Source: Epiperipatus broadwayi
Lineage: Eukaryota; Onychophora; Udeonychophora; Euonychophora; Peripatidae
Direction: 5' to 3'
Length of the DNA: 64,000 nt
Assembly (NCBI GenBank): GCA_028023455.1
Contig: JAQFVV010006335.1
Span: forward strand, 2,962,412 to 3,026,411
The notes beneath the pieces are model-generated. The model was not told the origin of the DNA. It ran no database searches and saw only the letters and a list, made by a program, of their open reading frames with translations. A program made the position numbers and the translations under genes. Of the stretch, positions 50,047-60,660 are shown piece by piece; position 1 is the first letter of the stretch; the number at the start of each line of letters is the position of its first letter.

Positions 50047-50760
50047 CTATTTAGAAATTTAATAATAAAAACTGTAAATATTAGAAAAGTTAGTAATTTT
50101 AATAACAGAAACTATATTTTCATATTTAAAATTTAAAAAAATATATATTTTTATAGAAAAACTTTACTTAATAATTAAAGTGATTATTTTAAACATGAAA
50201 TTTTTTTGGAAAAATTTTGAGATGAAATAACTCTCATTTTGAACTTCGACTGAAATTGTTGTACTCAAACTGTAACTTTGGTGACATAATCCCTCAAGCA
50301 AATGACAATGTGATTTATTATTATATTACAGTTTAAAATATTCATCAAAAAATCTATTTGACCTTGAGTTAACTCTATATAATCTAATAAATTCTTATTC
50401 CATAAATAGGCAAAATATTGTTGTTGTTTTTTTATTTTGTTTAATAATGTAGATATATTTTTGGATTTTTATTTAAAACCGATATAGTGTAAGTTGTATA
50501 TTTTAACATTATTTGTTTTTTATACTTTTTTTAATTTATACTTTTACAATATTATTTTTATAAGCGATTGATAATTTTATACTATTATAAAATAACATTA
50601 AAAATTAGTCTATCCTTAAATGTAAAATCTTGTCTCATAGTTTAAAATTTTTAAATAAATTGTATAATATTTAAAAAAAGTTTTTTGTTATAAAAATATG
50701 GATATTTTCAAATATTTTTAAACGTCACAAAGCCATTCATATATATATATATTGAATTTC
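50047..50760. other. AT-rich DNA, nothing recognised
   Basis: No coding signal or repeat apart from a short TA tract at 50739-50751. Confidence 0.5.
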
Positions 50761-50769
50761 CGTATATTC

Positions 50770-50865
50770 TTAAAGCAGAGGTCAGCGACGGCTGTTTTAC
50801 AAGCAGTGTCTCAGGTTAGCGGGTTCGCTTCCCGGCTGATGCTATGACACATGAGAATATTGATT
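50770..50865 (+). repeat. tRNA-like sequence, probable SINE head
   Basis: A well-formed T arm is visible: CGGG, loop TTCGCTT, CCCG (about 50820-50834), containing the box B core. Upstream, 'aggtcagcgacggctg' is a poor box A, and no closed acceptor stem forms. The fragment is distinctly GC-richer than its surroundings and follows a TA tract. A decayed tRNA-derived SINE is likelier than a tRNA gene. Confidence 0.5.
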
Positions 50866-51599
50866 TTTCAGATTTTAGAATGAGTTACTTATTCTAAATT
50901 AAAGACTGAAATTAATTTTCTCAAAATTCAAAACTTTGTCTTACTATTATGACCAAAAACAAAACAAAAAATAAAAATGCAAATATTAGTTATAATGATA
51001 TTAAATAAAATTGATTACAAATATTAAAAATAAATTTAATGATTCAAATAAGTAAATTTAATGATTCAAATAACAAAAGCAACTTGTCGAAATCTCTCAA
51101 AAAATTTGTACAAAAAAGTTATCATTTCTAAAAACAATATTTTTTAAAAAAATATTATTACTATTTGAAATACTTGAAATTATTAATATTTATTATTTTT
51201 TAAAATGAAAATCTATACTTTTTAATTTTACTTGGCAAAGAAAGTGTTAAAATATAAATCTCTTTTTTATCACACTTAAGACGCACTATATTCAAAATGG
51301 TCAACTTCTTAAACAAAGATCTACTGAAACCAGCTCTACAGAAAAACTTCAAGTGAATTAATGAATCGTTACTATCTCATGCACCACAGCTTTAAATCTT
51401 TTTACGAAAACTGAACTACAATTTAAAAATCAAGTCTATACAGACATTTTGAACCGTGTGTATATATATATATATATTACATCTTGATTTATAAGTGTCA
51501 CTGAGCCCTCATAATCTTCGCATTAATTAATTCAAATAAACTAAACTAACATTTATTTCTAACCAAGGAAGGTGTGGAGTAAAAATTATTATATAATAA
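50866..51599. other. AT-rich DNA, nothing recognised
   Basis: A 25-bp phrase around 'taaatttaatgattcaaata' is doubled at 51032-51073. No gene seen. Confidence 0.5.
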
Positions 51600-51950
51600 A
51601 CAATATTTAAATATATGTATATTGTTTATATTAAACTTAATGTAATTTTAAGGGACATGAACTCGAATTTTCAAGCTCTTTATATTTATAGAATCTATCT
51701 TTTACAATTGATATACATGACCACATACATGTAAAAAAAGATCTCCAATATGTGTATTTTGTGCAGACTCAGGTAAATGCTGGGTTTGGAATTCACACAT
51801 ATTGGACATTATTTTGTTTTTTTTCACATGTGTATGTCATGTGTGATAATTATATAAGATATATTGTATAGATGTAGGGAGCTTGAATGCTCGAGTTCAT
51901 GTCCCTTATAATTACATTTAGTACAGATATATGTTTAAATATTACAAATT
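51600..51950. repeat. Fold-back element, about 350 bp
   Basis: 'gggacatgaactcgaatttt' (51652) is mirrored by 'gctcgagttcatgtccc' (ending 51905). Pairing goes outward through 'aatgtaatt.ta' and 'aatatttaaa.atat' to about 51600 and 51950, and inward through the catgaccacatacatgt block to its inverse near 51820-51845. The centre has the family words 'ctccaatatgtgtattttgtg'. Same family as 12170-12411. Confidence 0.8.
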
Positions 51951-52655
51951 CAGCCTGTATTTTTTCCATCCCTCTTCTGTATAATTAAAATGGATATATT
52001 AAGGCCTATGTGTGAGGGGTCATACAGACTTAAAGTCAACATAGGTATGACAATAATATTGGTATCATCAAGAGCTTTGAGCATTTTATCCTTGGATTCT
52101 CAATGAAATAGATTTCTGAAGAGTTGGAGAGTGGAGAGACCTGAACGGCCATTTTGAATTCACAGAAAAAATTACAGGACATACAATTTTAAATGAAATG
52201 TCTAATTTATTACAATAAATAACAAATATATATACATTTTTAGAAAGTGCAAATATGAAAGAATGTAATGAAGCTGATAAAATAGTCATTACCACAAAAA
52301 AATAATTAAAGAAAGGAGATTTTTCACATTTTTAAATATCTTTATTTTTACATTGGTTCACAAACTCTCAATTTTGAAAGATATAGCCTAAAATGATAAT
52401 TTCATAGACAGCTTCATCACATTCGTCATAAAATGCAGAAAAAAATAATATATAACATGACCTACCTGAGTTACAGATTGTTGGTGTAATGTGGCAAAAG
52501 GTGACCATTTCAATTTCTTTTTTCTGCTTGACACTCTCTATGTTCTATTTGCAAAAATTGCAAGCAGTTGTTTTTCTAGGCCCTCTATGCGGGATATCTA
52601 TTAGAAATGCAAGGTTTTAGTGAGGATCAAAAAAAAAATAACAGTAATAACTTTA
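51951..52655. other. Unclassified DNA left of the satellite arrays
   Basis: No gene. I looked here for the missing left end of the piggyBac element (TTAA followed by CCCTTTGAG) and did not find it. The stretch 'taacatgacctacctgag' (52457) resembles sequence beside the transposase at 55428 ('atgttatatcttacctatgag'). Confidence 0.45.
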
Positions 52656-53629
52656 GTAAATTCTAAGTTATGGGGGTAAAAAATAATGACTATATTATTG
52701 AAAAATCAGGGGTGGGGCGAGATAAATTATGCATTATTTCATGGCAAATCATAATTGCCAAATATGCAAATAAATAATTTAAAAATTTGTTTCTAAAATA
52801 AAATGAATAACAACATAGTAAATTCTAAGTTATGGGGGTAAAAAATAATGACTATATTATTGAAAAATCAGGGGTGGGGCGAGATAAATTATGCATTATT
52901 TCATGGCAAATCATAATTGCCAAATATGCAAATAAATAATTTAAAAATTTGTTTCTAAAATAAAATGAATAACAACATAGTAAATTCTAAGTTATGGGGG
53001 TAAAAAATAATGACTATATTATTGAAAAATCAGGGGTGGGGCGAGATAAATTATGCATTATTTCATGGCAAATCATAATTGCCAAATATGCAAATAAATA
53101 ATTTAAAAATTTGTTTCTAAAATAAAATGAATAACAACATAGTAAATTCTAAGTTATGGGGGTAAAAAATAATGACTATATTATTGAAAAATCAGGGGTG
53201 GGGCGAGATAAATTATGCATTATTTCATGGCAAATCATAATTGCCAAATATGCAAATAAATAATTTAAAAATTTGTTTCTAAAATAAAATGAATAACAAC
53301 ATAGTAAATTCTAAGTTATGGGGGTAAAAAATAATGACTATATTATTGAAAAATCAGGGGTGGGGTGAGATAAATTATGCATTATTTCATGGCAAATCAT
53401 AATTGCCAAATATGCAAATAAATAATTTAAAAATTTGTTTCTAAAATAAAATGAATAACAACATAGTAAATTCTAAGTTATGGGGGTAAAAAATAATGAC
53501 TATATTATTGAAAAATCAGGGGTGGGGCGAGATAAATTATGCATTATTTCATGGCAAATCATAATTGCCAAATATGCAAATAAATAATTTAAAAATTTGT
53601 TTCTAAAATAAAATGAATAACAACATAGT
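52656..53629. repeat. Tandem array, 162-bp unit, 6 copies
   Basis: The unit starts 'agtaaattctaagttatggg' and includes 'atcaggggtggggcgagata' and 'aaatcataattgccaaatat'. Starts of 'ttctaag' lie at 52661, 52823, 52985, 53147, 53309 and 53471, exactly 162 apart. I saw one substitution among all copies (C to T in gggcgag, copy 5). Such uniformity means recent amplification or homogenisation. Confidence 0.97.
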
Positions 53630-53691
53630 AAATAAAATAAAATAAATAATCAAAAGGAATTACAAGCAATTATTATATATGAGTGGGAGAT

Positions 53692-55168
53692 GATGATGAC
53701 TGTTGATTCAGCATTGTGAGGTATTTATTTTTTTCACCTTGTTAGTTTCACAGAACAGAGTGGATAGTTTGAAGACAGTTTGCAAATTGTTGAAAATATA
53801 AATGCATGAGCAAAATCAATTTCAAAATAACTGATGATGATGATGTGGAGCAACTGGTGATGATACATACATAGATGATGATGACTGTTGATTCAGCATT
53901 GTGAGGTATTTATTTTTTTCACCTTGTTAGTTTCACAGAACAGAGTGGATAGTTTGAAGACAGTTTGCAAATTGTTGAAAATATAAATGCATGAGCAAAA
54001 TCAATTTCAAAATAACTGATGATGATGATGTGGAGCAACTGGTGATGATACATACATAGATGATGATGACTGTTGATTCAGCATTGTGAGGTATTTATTT
54101 TTTTCACCTTGTTAGTTTCACAGAACAGAGTGGATAGTTTGAAGACAGTTTGCAAATTGTTGAAAATATAAATGCATGAGCAAAATCAATTTCAAAATAA
54201 CTGATGATGATGATGTGGAGCAACTGGTGATGATACATACATAGATGATGATGACTGTTGATTCAGCATTGTGAGGTATTTATTTTTTTCACCTTGTTAG
54301 TTTCACAGAACAGAGTGGATAGTTTGAAGACAGTTTGCAAATTGTTGAAAATATAAATGCATGAGCAAAATCAATTTCAAAATAACTGATGATGATGATG
54401 TGGAGCAACTGGTGATGATACATACATAGATGATGATGACTGTTGATTCAGCATTGTGAGGTATTTATTTTTTTCACCTTGTTAGTTTCACAGAACAGAG
54501 TGGATAGTTTGAAGACAGTTTGCAAATTGTTGAAAATATAAATGCATGAGCAAAATCAATTTCAAAATAACTGATGATGATGATGTGGAGCAACTGGTGA
54601 GGATACATACATAGATGATGATGACTGTTGATTCAGCATTGTGAGGTATTTATTTTTTTCACCTTGTTAGTTTCACAGAACAGAGTGGATAGTTTGAAGA
54701 CAGTTTGCAAATTGTTGAAAATATAAATGCATGAGCAAAATCAATTTCAAAATAACTGATGATGATGATGTGGAGCAACTGGTGATGATACATACATAGA
54801 TGATGATGACTGTTGATTCAGCATTGTGAGGTATTTATTTTTTTCACCTTGTTAGTTTCACAGAACAGAGTGGATAGTTTGAAGACAGTTTGCAAATTGT
54901 TGAAAATATAAATGCATGAGCAAAATCAATTTCAAAATAACTGATGATGATGATGTGGAGCAACTGGTGATGATACATACATAGATGATGATGACTGTTG
55001 ATTCAGCATTGTGAGGTATTTATTTTTTTCACCTTGTTAGTTTCACAGAACAGAGTGGATAGTTTGAAGACAGTTTGCAAATTGTTGAAAATATAAATGC
55101 ATGAGCAAAATCAATTTCAAAATAACTGATGATGATGATGTGGAACAACTAGTGATGATACATACATA
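53692..55168. repeat. Tandem array, 185-bp unit, 8 copies
   Basis: 'tgttgattcagcattgtgag' begins at 53701, 53886, 54071, 54256, 54441, 54626, 54811 and 54996, exactly 185 apart. The unit also has 'ttcacagaacagagtggata', a (GAT)n-like stretch and 'catacatagatgatgatgac' across the joint. Differences seen: T to G in the fifth joint (54601), and two G to A changes in the last unit near 55144-55151. It shares no sequence with the 162-bp unit and starts about 60 bp after it. Confidence 0.97.
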
Positions 55169-55519
55169 AAAGTGCAGTGTGACTACAAATCTGCAACAAA
55201 TGAATATATAATCTTACTATAATCATACAATAAATGTACAATAATATAAATAAAATCACAATATATTTTACCTAATGGAGAACCAAGTGGAGATATGGTT
55301 CTTTGTCAACACATAAAGCAGGGTGGCTTGAATTGGAAGAGCTGAATCATGTGACTACAAAATTACAACAAAATATATAGTTACTATAATCATCAAAATA
55401 ATAAACAGCAATATAAATAAAATCATGTTATATCTTACCTATGAGAAAACCAGAAATGATGTGATTATGATTATGATCCTGTATGTGTGCCATAGGTGTT
55501 GCAGCTGTGTAAAATAGAT
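55169..55519 (-). repeat. Two diverged direct repeats (period about 172) after the transposase
   Basis: 'tgactacaaat.tgcaacaaa' at 55179 recurs at 55352 as 'tgactacaaaattacaacaa', each followed by 'ttactataatcat', 'aatataaataaaatca' and 'tttacct'/'cttacct'. On minus each copy has a GTAAR donor-like start and ends at AG after a pyrimidine-rich tract, with a 70-80-bp interval between, so it could read as short introns in the transposase 3' UTR. That last point is inference. Confidence 0.65.
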
Positions 55520-57304
55520 TTATGTAGGCACTGAACTTATGCTGCTTCTGACATGGTAAGCAGCAAAGCAGCCTTTATCTTTACTCTTATACAGGGGGAT
55601 GCAGCCACATTCCATGCAGCCAAAGTAAGATTCATGTCTGAGTTTGTTTTTCAGACACACAGCGCATCTTCTTCTGTTAGGCTGGTTATGGCTGCGCAGA
55701 TCAGCAATTTTATGGCACTCAGGCGAAGGAGATGGAAGATGGAGAATGATTGTAGGCTTCAGCTTTCTGGTTGTGAAGTCATCCATAAGGCTGGATGATA
55801 AAGCTATTCTATAATCCAAGTGTGATATAGGCCGCATTTGCTTTTGGGCCATGTATAGTTTGTATATAATGTAGGAATTAGTGATAGCTGTATCAAAACA
55901 ATGCCAGAATAAGCACATAGGCCAACAATTAGACTTCCTATCCCAGCCATATACAGTTCGCCTCTGGTTAGCTAAATCAACCCCACCCATGAAGCAGTTG
56001 TATTTTCTGACAGCATTGGGACATGGATATTTATGACGTGTACCATCCTTGTGTTTTCTAGTAGCAGTACCACTTGTAGCTGGTGGATAAGCATTGTTGA
56101 GCATAAGAATTGCCTTCTTATCCATCCACACTACAAACTCAAGACCACTGTCAGATACAGAAGTGAAGTCTCCTCTCTCCATATCTTTAGCATTTTTTGC
56201 TTTTTCACGGATGCTATCTGGAATCCTCTTCCTATTAGTGTTCAGTGTGCCACATACAGTAACTTTACTAGGAGACAGCTTTTCTGCTAATTGAACACTA
56301 GTAAAGAATCTGTCACAAAAAACAACATGATTCTGTTTAGCTAAATGTGGCAAAACCACTGACAGCACTGCTCGGGTTCCCAGATTTAGGCTCGCATCTG
56401 CAGTTGCATCTTTGCCTGTATACAACTCCATATGGTACACATATCCATTATGGCTGTCTGCACAGACCCACCATTTGAAACCTCGCTTTACCGGTTTGGA
56501 GGAATCATACTGTTTCATCGCGTTACGACCCTTGAATTTGGTAATTGCTTCGTCAACTGCTACTTCTTGGTGCATCTGGTATGCAGCCTTGAAGTTAACA
56601 TTACAGCGATCTATAATTGGCCTTATTTTATAAATCCTATCATGCTCTTCACTAGTAATTGGGGGCATGGTTTTATTATTATTGAAATGTAAATTATTTA
56701 GAATACCAAAAAATCGATCTCGGGTCATAACTCTGGCAAGTACCGGTTGATGCAAATATTCATTTGTAGACCAAATAAATTTTAGTTTAGGTATGCGTGA
56801 TATAGTACAAACATGAATAACCATACCAAAAAATGTATTCAACTCATTGGGTGACAGATCAACCTAATTCGGTAATGCCTTCCACTCTGAAGCATATCTA
56901 TTGCTTTCAGTGCAAATGTGGTCATACATTTTCTTGTCAAAAAATAAATGAAATAGATTAGGAATTGTATACTCACGGGTAATGGGGAAATTTAGCCCTG
57001 GAGACTTAGTGAAAGTTCCTATTGGCACGCATGGTTCACTATCCTGAAACGTAACTGGATCAGGCCGAGATGAAGGTCCGGGCATTGGGCTAGTTGCCAC
57101 CCTTCTAGATGACTTCACTGCACCTCTCTTCCTTTTCCTTGAAACCACAGCCGCTCGATCATTTGAATAATCATCTGATGAGTCACTGTAATCCACGGAA
57201 GAAGATGACGACGAAGCCTCCGAATCAAATACATCTTCAACGGGAAAATCTTCGTCAGAATCAGAATCATAATCACAATCACGTTCAGCGGCGAAAGAAG
57301 ACAT
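55520..57304 (-). pseudogene. piggyBac-family transposase with one in-frame stop
   Basis: This is a DDE transposase of the piggyBac type (PGBD4-like), which cuts and pastes at TTAA. The frame spans 594 codons from ATG 57304 (acidic, serine-rich N-terminus: SDSDEDF, SSSSSSVDYSDSSDD, then a basic RKRKRG). It is broken only by TAG at 56864-56866, after KALPN; seven codons (VDLSPNE) lead into the next open part in the same frame. Catalytic aspartates are visible in VAVDEAITKFKG, VVFCDRFFTS and GGVDLANQ. The usual fourth Asp (DLADQ) is Asn. The C-terminal cysteine-rich domain reads CAVC...CMEC.C...C...H. GC content is well above the surroundings. Length and domains are complete, so the copy is young; it is inactive unless the stop is read through. 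Confidence 0.93.
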
Positions 57305-57519
57305 AATCTCCGTAAAAAATTTTATACGTTGATAAAATCTACAAAGAAAAAAAAAATTATAAAATTTTAATAACGTACTTTACAAAAATTGCTATAAAAA
57401 ATCTAATTTTTATCGCACAGAAAAAATTCTTACATGTGCTTAAAGAAAATAAAATGGCGAAGAGAAAAAAAAAAGACCCGTCAGCGTGACGTATACGATT
57501 GGCACGCTATTGCGGTCGA

Positions 57520-57574
57520 AAGTGCAAACTTTTTTTTAAGCGTAAATAAGCGGTTTTCGGTCTCAAAGGGTTAA
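57520..57574 (-). repeat. piggyBac right terminal inverted repeat and TTAA target
   Basis: On minus the element starts CCCTTTGAGACCGAAAACCG at 57570, directly inside TTAA (57571-57574). CCC followed by an A/G-rich start next to TTAA is standard for the superfamily. Just internal lie GC-rich words ('gtcagcgtgacgtatacg', 57480-57497). Confidence 0.85.
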
Positions 57575-57599
57575 AGTTTAAAGATTAGCTATTTTAATA

Positions 57600-57724
57600 T
57601 AATTTGAACAATGATTGTATATATGTGTGGGGGATAGTGATCTGGGCCATCTGCTTGTTCAGCACAAAATACATTTATTGGAGATTATTATCTTTTTCAC
57701 ATGTATGTGGTTATGTGTATCAGT

Positions 57725-57756
<32 letters not shown>
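57600..57756. repeat. Single arm of the fold-back family, cut by (TA)n
   Basis: 'ttattggagatta.tatc' followed by 'cacatgtatgtggttatgtg' and 'cagttgca' matches the right arm of 12170-12411. The other arm is absent; a (TA)n tract (57727-57755) takes its place. Confidence 0.7.
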
Positions 57757-57758
<2 letters not shown>

Positions 57759-57834
57759 TAAAGTAAGTTGGAAGATGTACTGATAAGAACAAAACTTAAA
57801 TATGTATGATGTAAACAAGGAAATAAGCAGACTT

Positions 57835-58300
57835 ATTACCATGCAATTTGACTAAAGAATTAAGTCAGCAGAGGTCTTTGAAGTTAACTATCTCTTTCTC
57901 TCATCAGCTTTTAAACAAAACTAATTGCTCTAGTAGTTCACAATATTATTTTCGTTTTGGATTGACTTGAAAATAGAAAGTGGTCATCTTTTATTTCTAA
58001 AATAAGATATTATTAGGATTTACATCAAATTTATATTTTTTCATTATATTCTACTAACATTATTTTATTTTTCGCAGAAAGCTATATGTATTAAATTAAA
58101 TACTTTTATGGACTAATTATGATGTAAAAAAAAAATAATTAGAGTTATTCCCATGAAATTGACTACAGAATTGAATTAGTAGTGATTTTGCTAGGTAACT
58201 ATCTTATACAATTACCAAATTTTAAGCTAAATAATTTACCCTAGCAATCCACAAGAGTTTTTAAAAATAAAAGGTCCTCTTTTATTTCTAATCCAGGAAT
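57835..58300. repeat. Diverged direct duplication of about 160 bp
   Basis: Unit 1 (57838-58002) and unit 2 (58149-58295) share 'ccatg.aattgact..agaatt', 'gttaactatct'/'ggtaactatct', 'ttttaa.c.aaa..aatt', 'ctag.a.ttcaca'-like words and 'tcttttatttctaa'. Similarity is low but ordered. Spacing is about 310 bp. Confidence 0.6.
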
Positions 58301-60012
58301 GTAAACCCAGAAGTACATTTTCATAGTTATGAGTATTTAGAATAACTTTATCTTCTCATAAACTCAGATATATATACATTTTATAGTTATGAGGATCTAA
58401 ACGAATTCCATCTCATTATTTCCATGTGATACAATGAAGAAATAAAAAAAATTAAATCAAAATACATGACTGGTTTTAAACTCATATGATATATTGAGTT
58501 AGAAATAAAAATACATTTTTATTTAGAAGTAAACCCAAGACAAAAAAGTTCTTGTAGATTACTAGAACAAAATTAACTTAAAAACTGTCAACAGTACTTC
58601 CTTGTTACATAACATCACCACTTATAATCCAATTCTCTAATCAATTACATGGAAATAACCTCACGTGTTCTTTTGTTTTTATCATAATTAATCCATGAAA
58701 ATATAACACACACACACTTATATATATATATATAATGATGAACACAAGCAAATAACTTGAGTAATAATCTTTAAATATGATTTTTATTAAATAGTAGCAT
58801 AGTTCTAGTGTTTATTTTTTTAAATTGCAGTCCAACGCTGTTTTGTCATTACAGAGAAAGTAGAAATATGAAATACTATAACATTCGAAGCACATTTTGT
58901 TAATTCCAAACATGTTTCAAATATCCAAATTTTCTATTCATTCAGCAGATATTTGATATATATAATGTTATAAATGTGCAAACACTATTTTATATCCATG
59001 ACAGTGTAATGTAAATATCTTTTCATTTACCAAGTAATCAATTCAAAAGACATCACGAGTGAACAGACCCTACTTTCATTCATAACAATGCTATGGAAAT
59101 TGAACTAATTTTTATCTTGTGTATACACTATTTATCAAACTTATAAAATTATATTAATAGTTGCTCATAATCTTTGCATAATTTTATACTGTGAACATTT
59201 AGATCTCATCATTAAAATGTAGGTAATATTTGCTTTTTAAAGCAAAGAAATATTTCGATGGTTTTGAAATGCTACGAATTAATTTTTATATTCTAATAAA
59301 CCATCATCTCTCACAAATTCAACGATCCTTTCCAGTCAATGGTTGATTGTTATTGCTTTCAGTCAATTATTCTATTTATTTATACTTTTAAAAATAAATT
59401 TTAAAAAAATCATTAGAAATAACATAGATTCACTTCTGTTGAAGCCAAAGTAGAGATAGCATTTTTCCTATTCACTTCTATTTATAACTTTTTTCATTGA
59501 TGTCACAGTAACTATGATATCTTTTCTTTATATCTTTAGCCAATTCCAATCAGTATATTTCAAATAAAAATTTTACTATACAAAAATAACACCAAATAAA
59601 GTAAAATATTTTAGAATTACACAACAAACATTCTTTCATACTTCAATGGAAATAATCTTTTACACACATCTTTCAAATATAATATTATACAAATAAAACA
59701 ATAAATATACTAGATACATTAAACATTTAGGAGTGCAGTAATGAAAATATATAATAATGAAAGAATAATAATTTTACCCAAACTATATACTTTATTATTT
59801 ACATATTCAATTCACAATCTTATACAATTAATAATAAGAAATTTTTATATAAATATCATCATTGTCATAGCAACACAGTTCAATGCCTAATATATGAACA
59901 TATCTAACATCAAAATCAAACCAGAGAAAAATAAAAAAAAAATATGACTGACAGTTTTACCATAAACTCAAACTCAACTTCAGTATTCACAATATATATA
60001 TATATATATATA
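58301..60012. other. AT-rich DNA, nothing recognised
   Basis: Short CA/TA runs near 58705-58735 and (TA)n at 59993-60011. 'ttttatagttatgaggatct'-type words recur at about 58320 and 58379. No gene. Confidence 0.5.
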
Positions 60013-60401
60013 AAGATCTATAAAGCCTAAACTTGAAATACTGAAAAGAAAAAAGTGCATCTATGAAATACCATGTGAATGTGGAAGGATATATATGGGT
60101 GAGACCAGTCATCCCATTGAAAACCACTTGCAAGAATGCAAACTGATGATTAGAAGAAAGAAAACAATTGTATCTAATGTAGCAGGCCATATATCTGCCA
60201 ACGAACATATGTTCAATTGGGAAAATACAAAAATATTGGAAAGAAAAGATACGAAGAAGAAAATTTAAAGAAACTGCTCTCATGAAAATGGCAAAAAATC
60301 TCATAAGCCAATCTAGTGTGACTATACATAATATATGGAAACCACTTATCAACTTTGCTCTTAGGAAAAAAAGGAGAAATCAGGAAGAACCTCATAGATA
60401 A
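60013..60401 (+). pseudogene. GIY-YIG endonuclease end of a different Penelope-like element
   Basis: The plus frame begins IKPKLEILKRKKCIYEIPCECG and continues RIYMGETSHPIENHLQEC (the GIY and YIG parts: CIYEIPC and IYMGET), then AGHISANEHMFNWENTKILERK. A one-base shift near 60252 leads to RRRKFKETALMKMAKNL, SQSSVTIHNIWKPLINF and stop TAA at 60399-60401. Conserved cysteines (C.Y.IPC.CG) and the tail NxxKPLI-like segment identify the C-terminus of an EN(+) PLE, clearly another subfamily than PLE-A/B. 5' truncated at a TA tract; no RT remains. Confidence 0.85.
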
Positions 60402-60432
60402 GTATATGAAATTTATACTGACTGCTGCTTTT

Positions 60433-60540
60433 GGCAGGATGGCTCAGTTGGTTAGAGCATTATCTTAAAATCCAATAATCAAAAATTCTAAGAGTCCAGG
60501 CTTAAATCCTATGCTAGTACTGTCACTAGTCAAACCAGCA
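60433..60540 (+). repeat. tRNA-derived SINE
   Basis: Box A 'tggctcagttgg' (60440-60451) within a good D-arm context ('ggcaggatggctcagttggt'), and box B-like 'ggcttaaatcc' (60499-60509). An insertion-like stretch in the variable region and weak pairing of the acceptor exclude an intact tRNA gene. Its body runs into the PLE-like terminus at 60541. Confidence 0.7.
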
Positions 60541-60660
60541 ACACCTGAAGAAGAGTGGAGAATAATATCTCTCAAAACATTGTGCATATACTAATATTTG
60601 ATGTGCTATTACTAACAGTTGAGTGTATTTGGAATATTCAAATAAAAGTTAATTTTTCTA
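60541..60660 (+). other. PLE-type terminus with hammerhead-like core
   Basis: CTGAAGA (60545-60551), stem AGAG...CTCT (60552-60572), then CAAAAC (60573-60578) and 'attgtgcatat'. The stem is right but G12 of the core reads A. It follows a PLE endonuclease relic by 140 bp, with the SINE between them. Probably the 3' end of that same PLE, split by the SINE. Confidence 0.45.

Larger units (their letters stand above)
55169..57570 (-). mobile_element. piggyBac-like DNA transposon, right end defined
   Basis: It contains the transposase gene, a 5' leader (57305-57540) and a right terminal inverted repeat ending at 57570 next to TTAA. The left end was not found. The element's left part may be replaced by, or may include, the tandem arrays at 52.66-55.17 kb; the limit 55169 given here is only where the arrays stop. 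Confidence 0.75.

Noticed and set aside
50770-50840. Functional tRNA gene
   Set aside because: Only the T arm is well formed; D arm and acceptor are not.
52656-55168. CRISPR array
   Set aside because: The units are contiguous 162- and 185-bp tandem repeats with no unique spacers, in a eukaryotic genome.
55553-57306. Plus-strand frames across the piggyBac gene
   Set aside because: Antisense shadows of the transposase.
59987-60395. Minus frames at 59987-60352 and 60213-60395
   Set aside because: Antisense to the PLE endonuclease relic.
60433-60510. Functional tRNA gene
   Set aside because: Boxes A and B are present, but the acceptor stem does not close and the middle is too long; a SINE explains it better.
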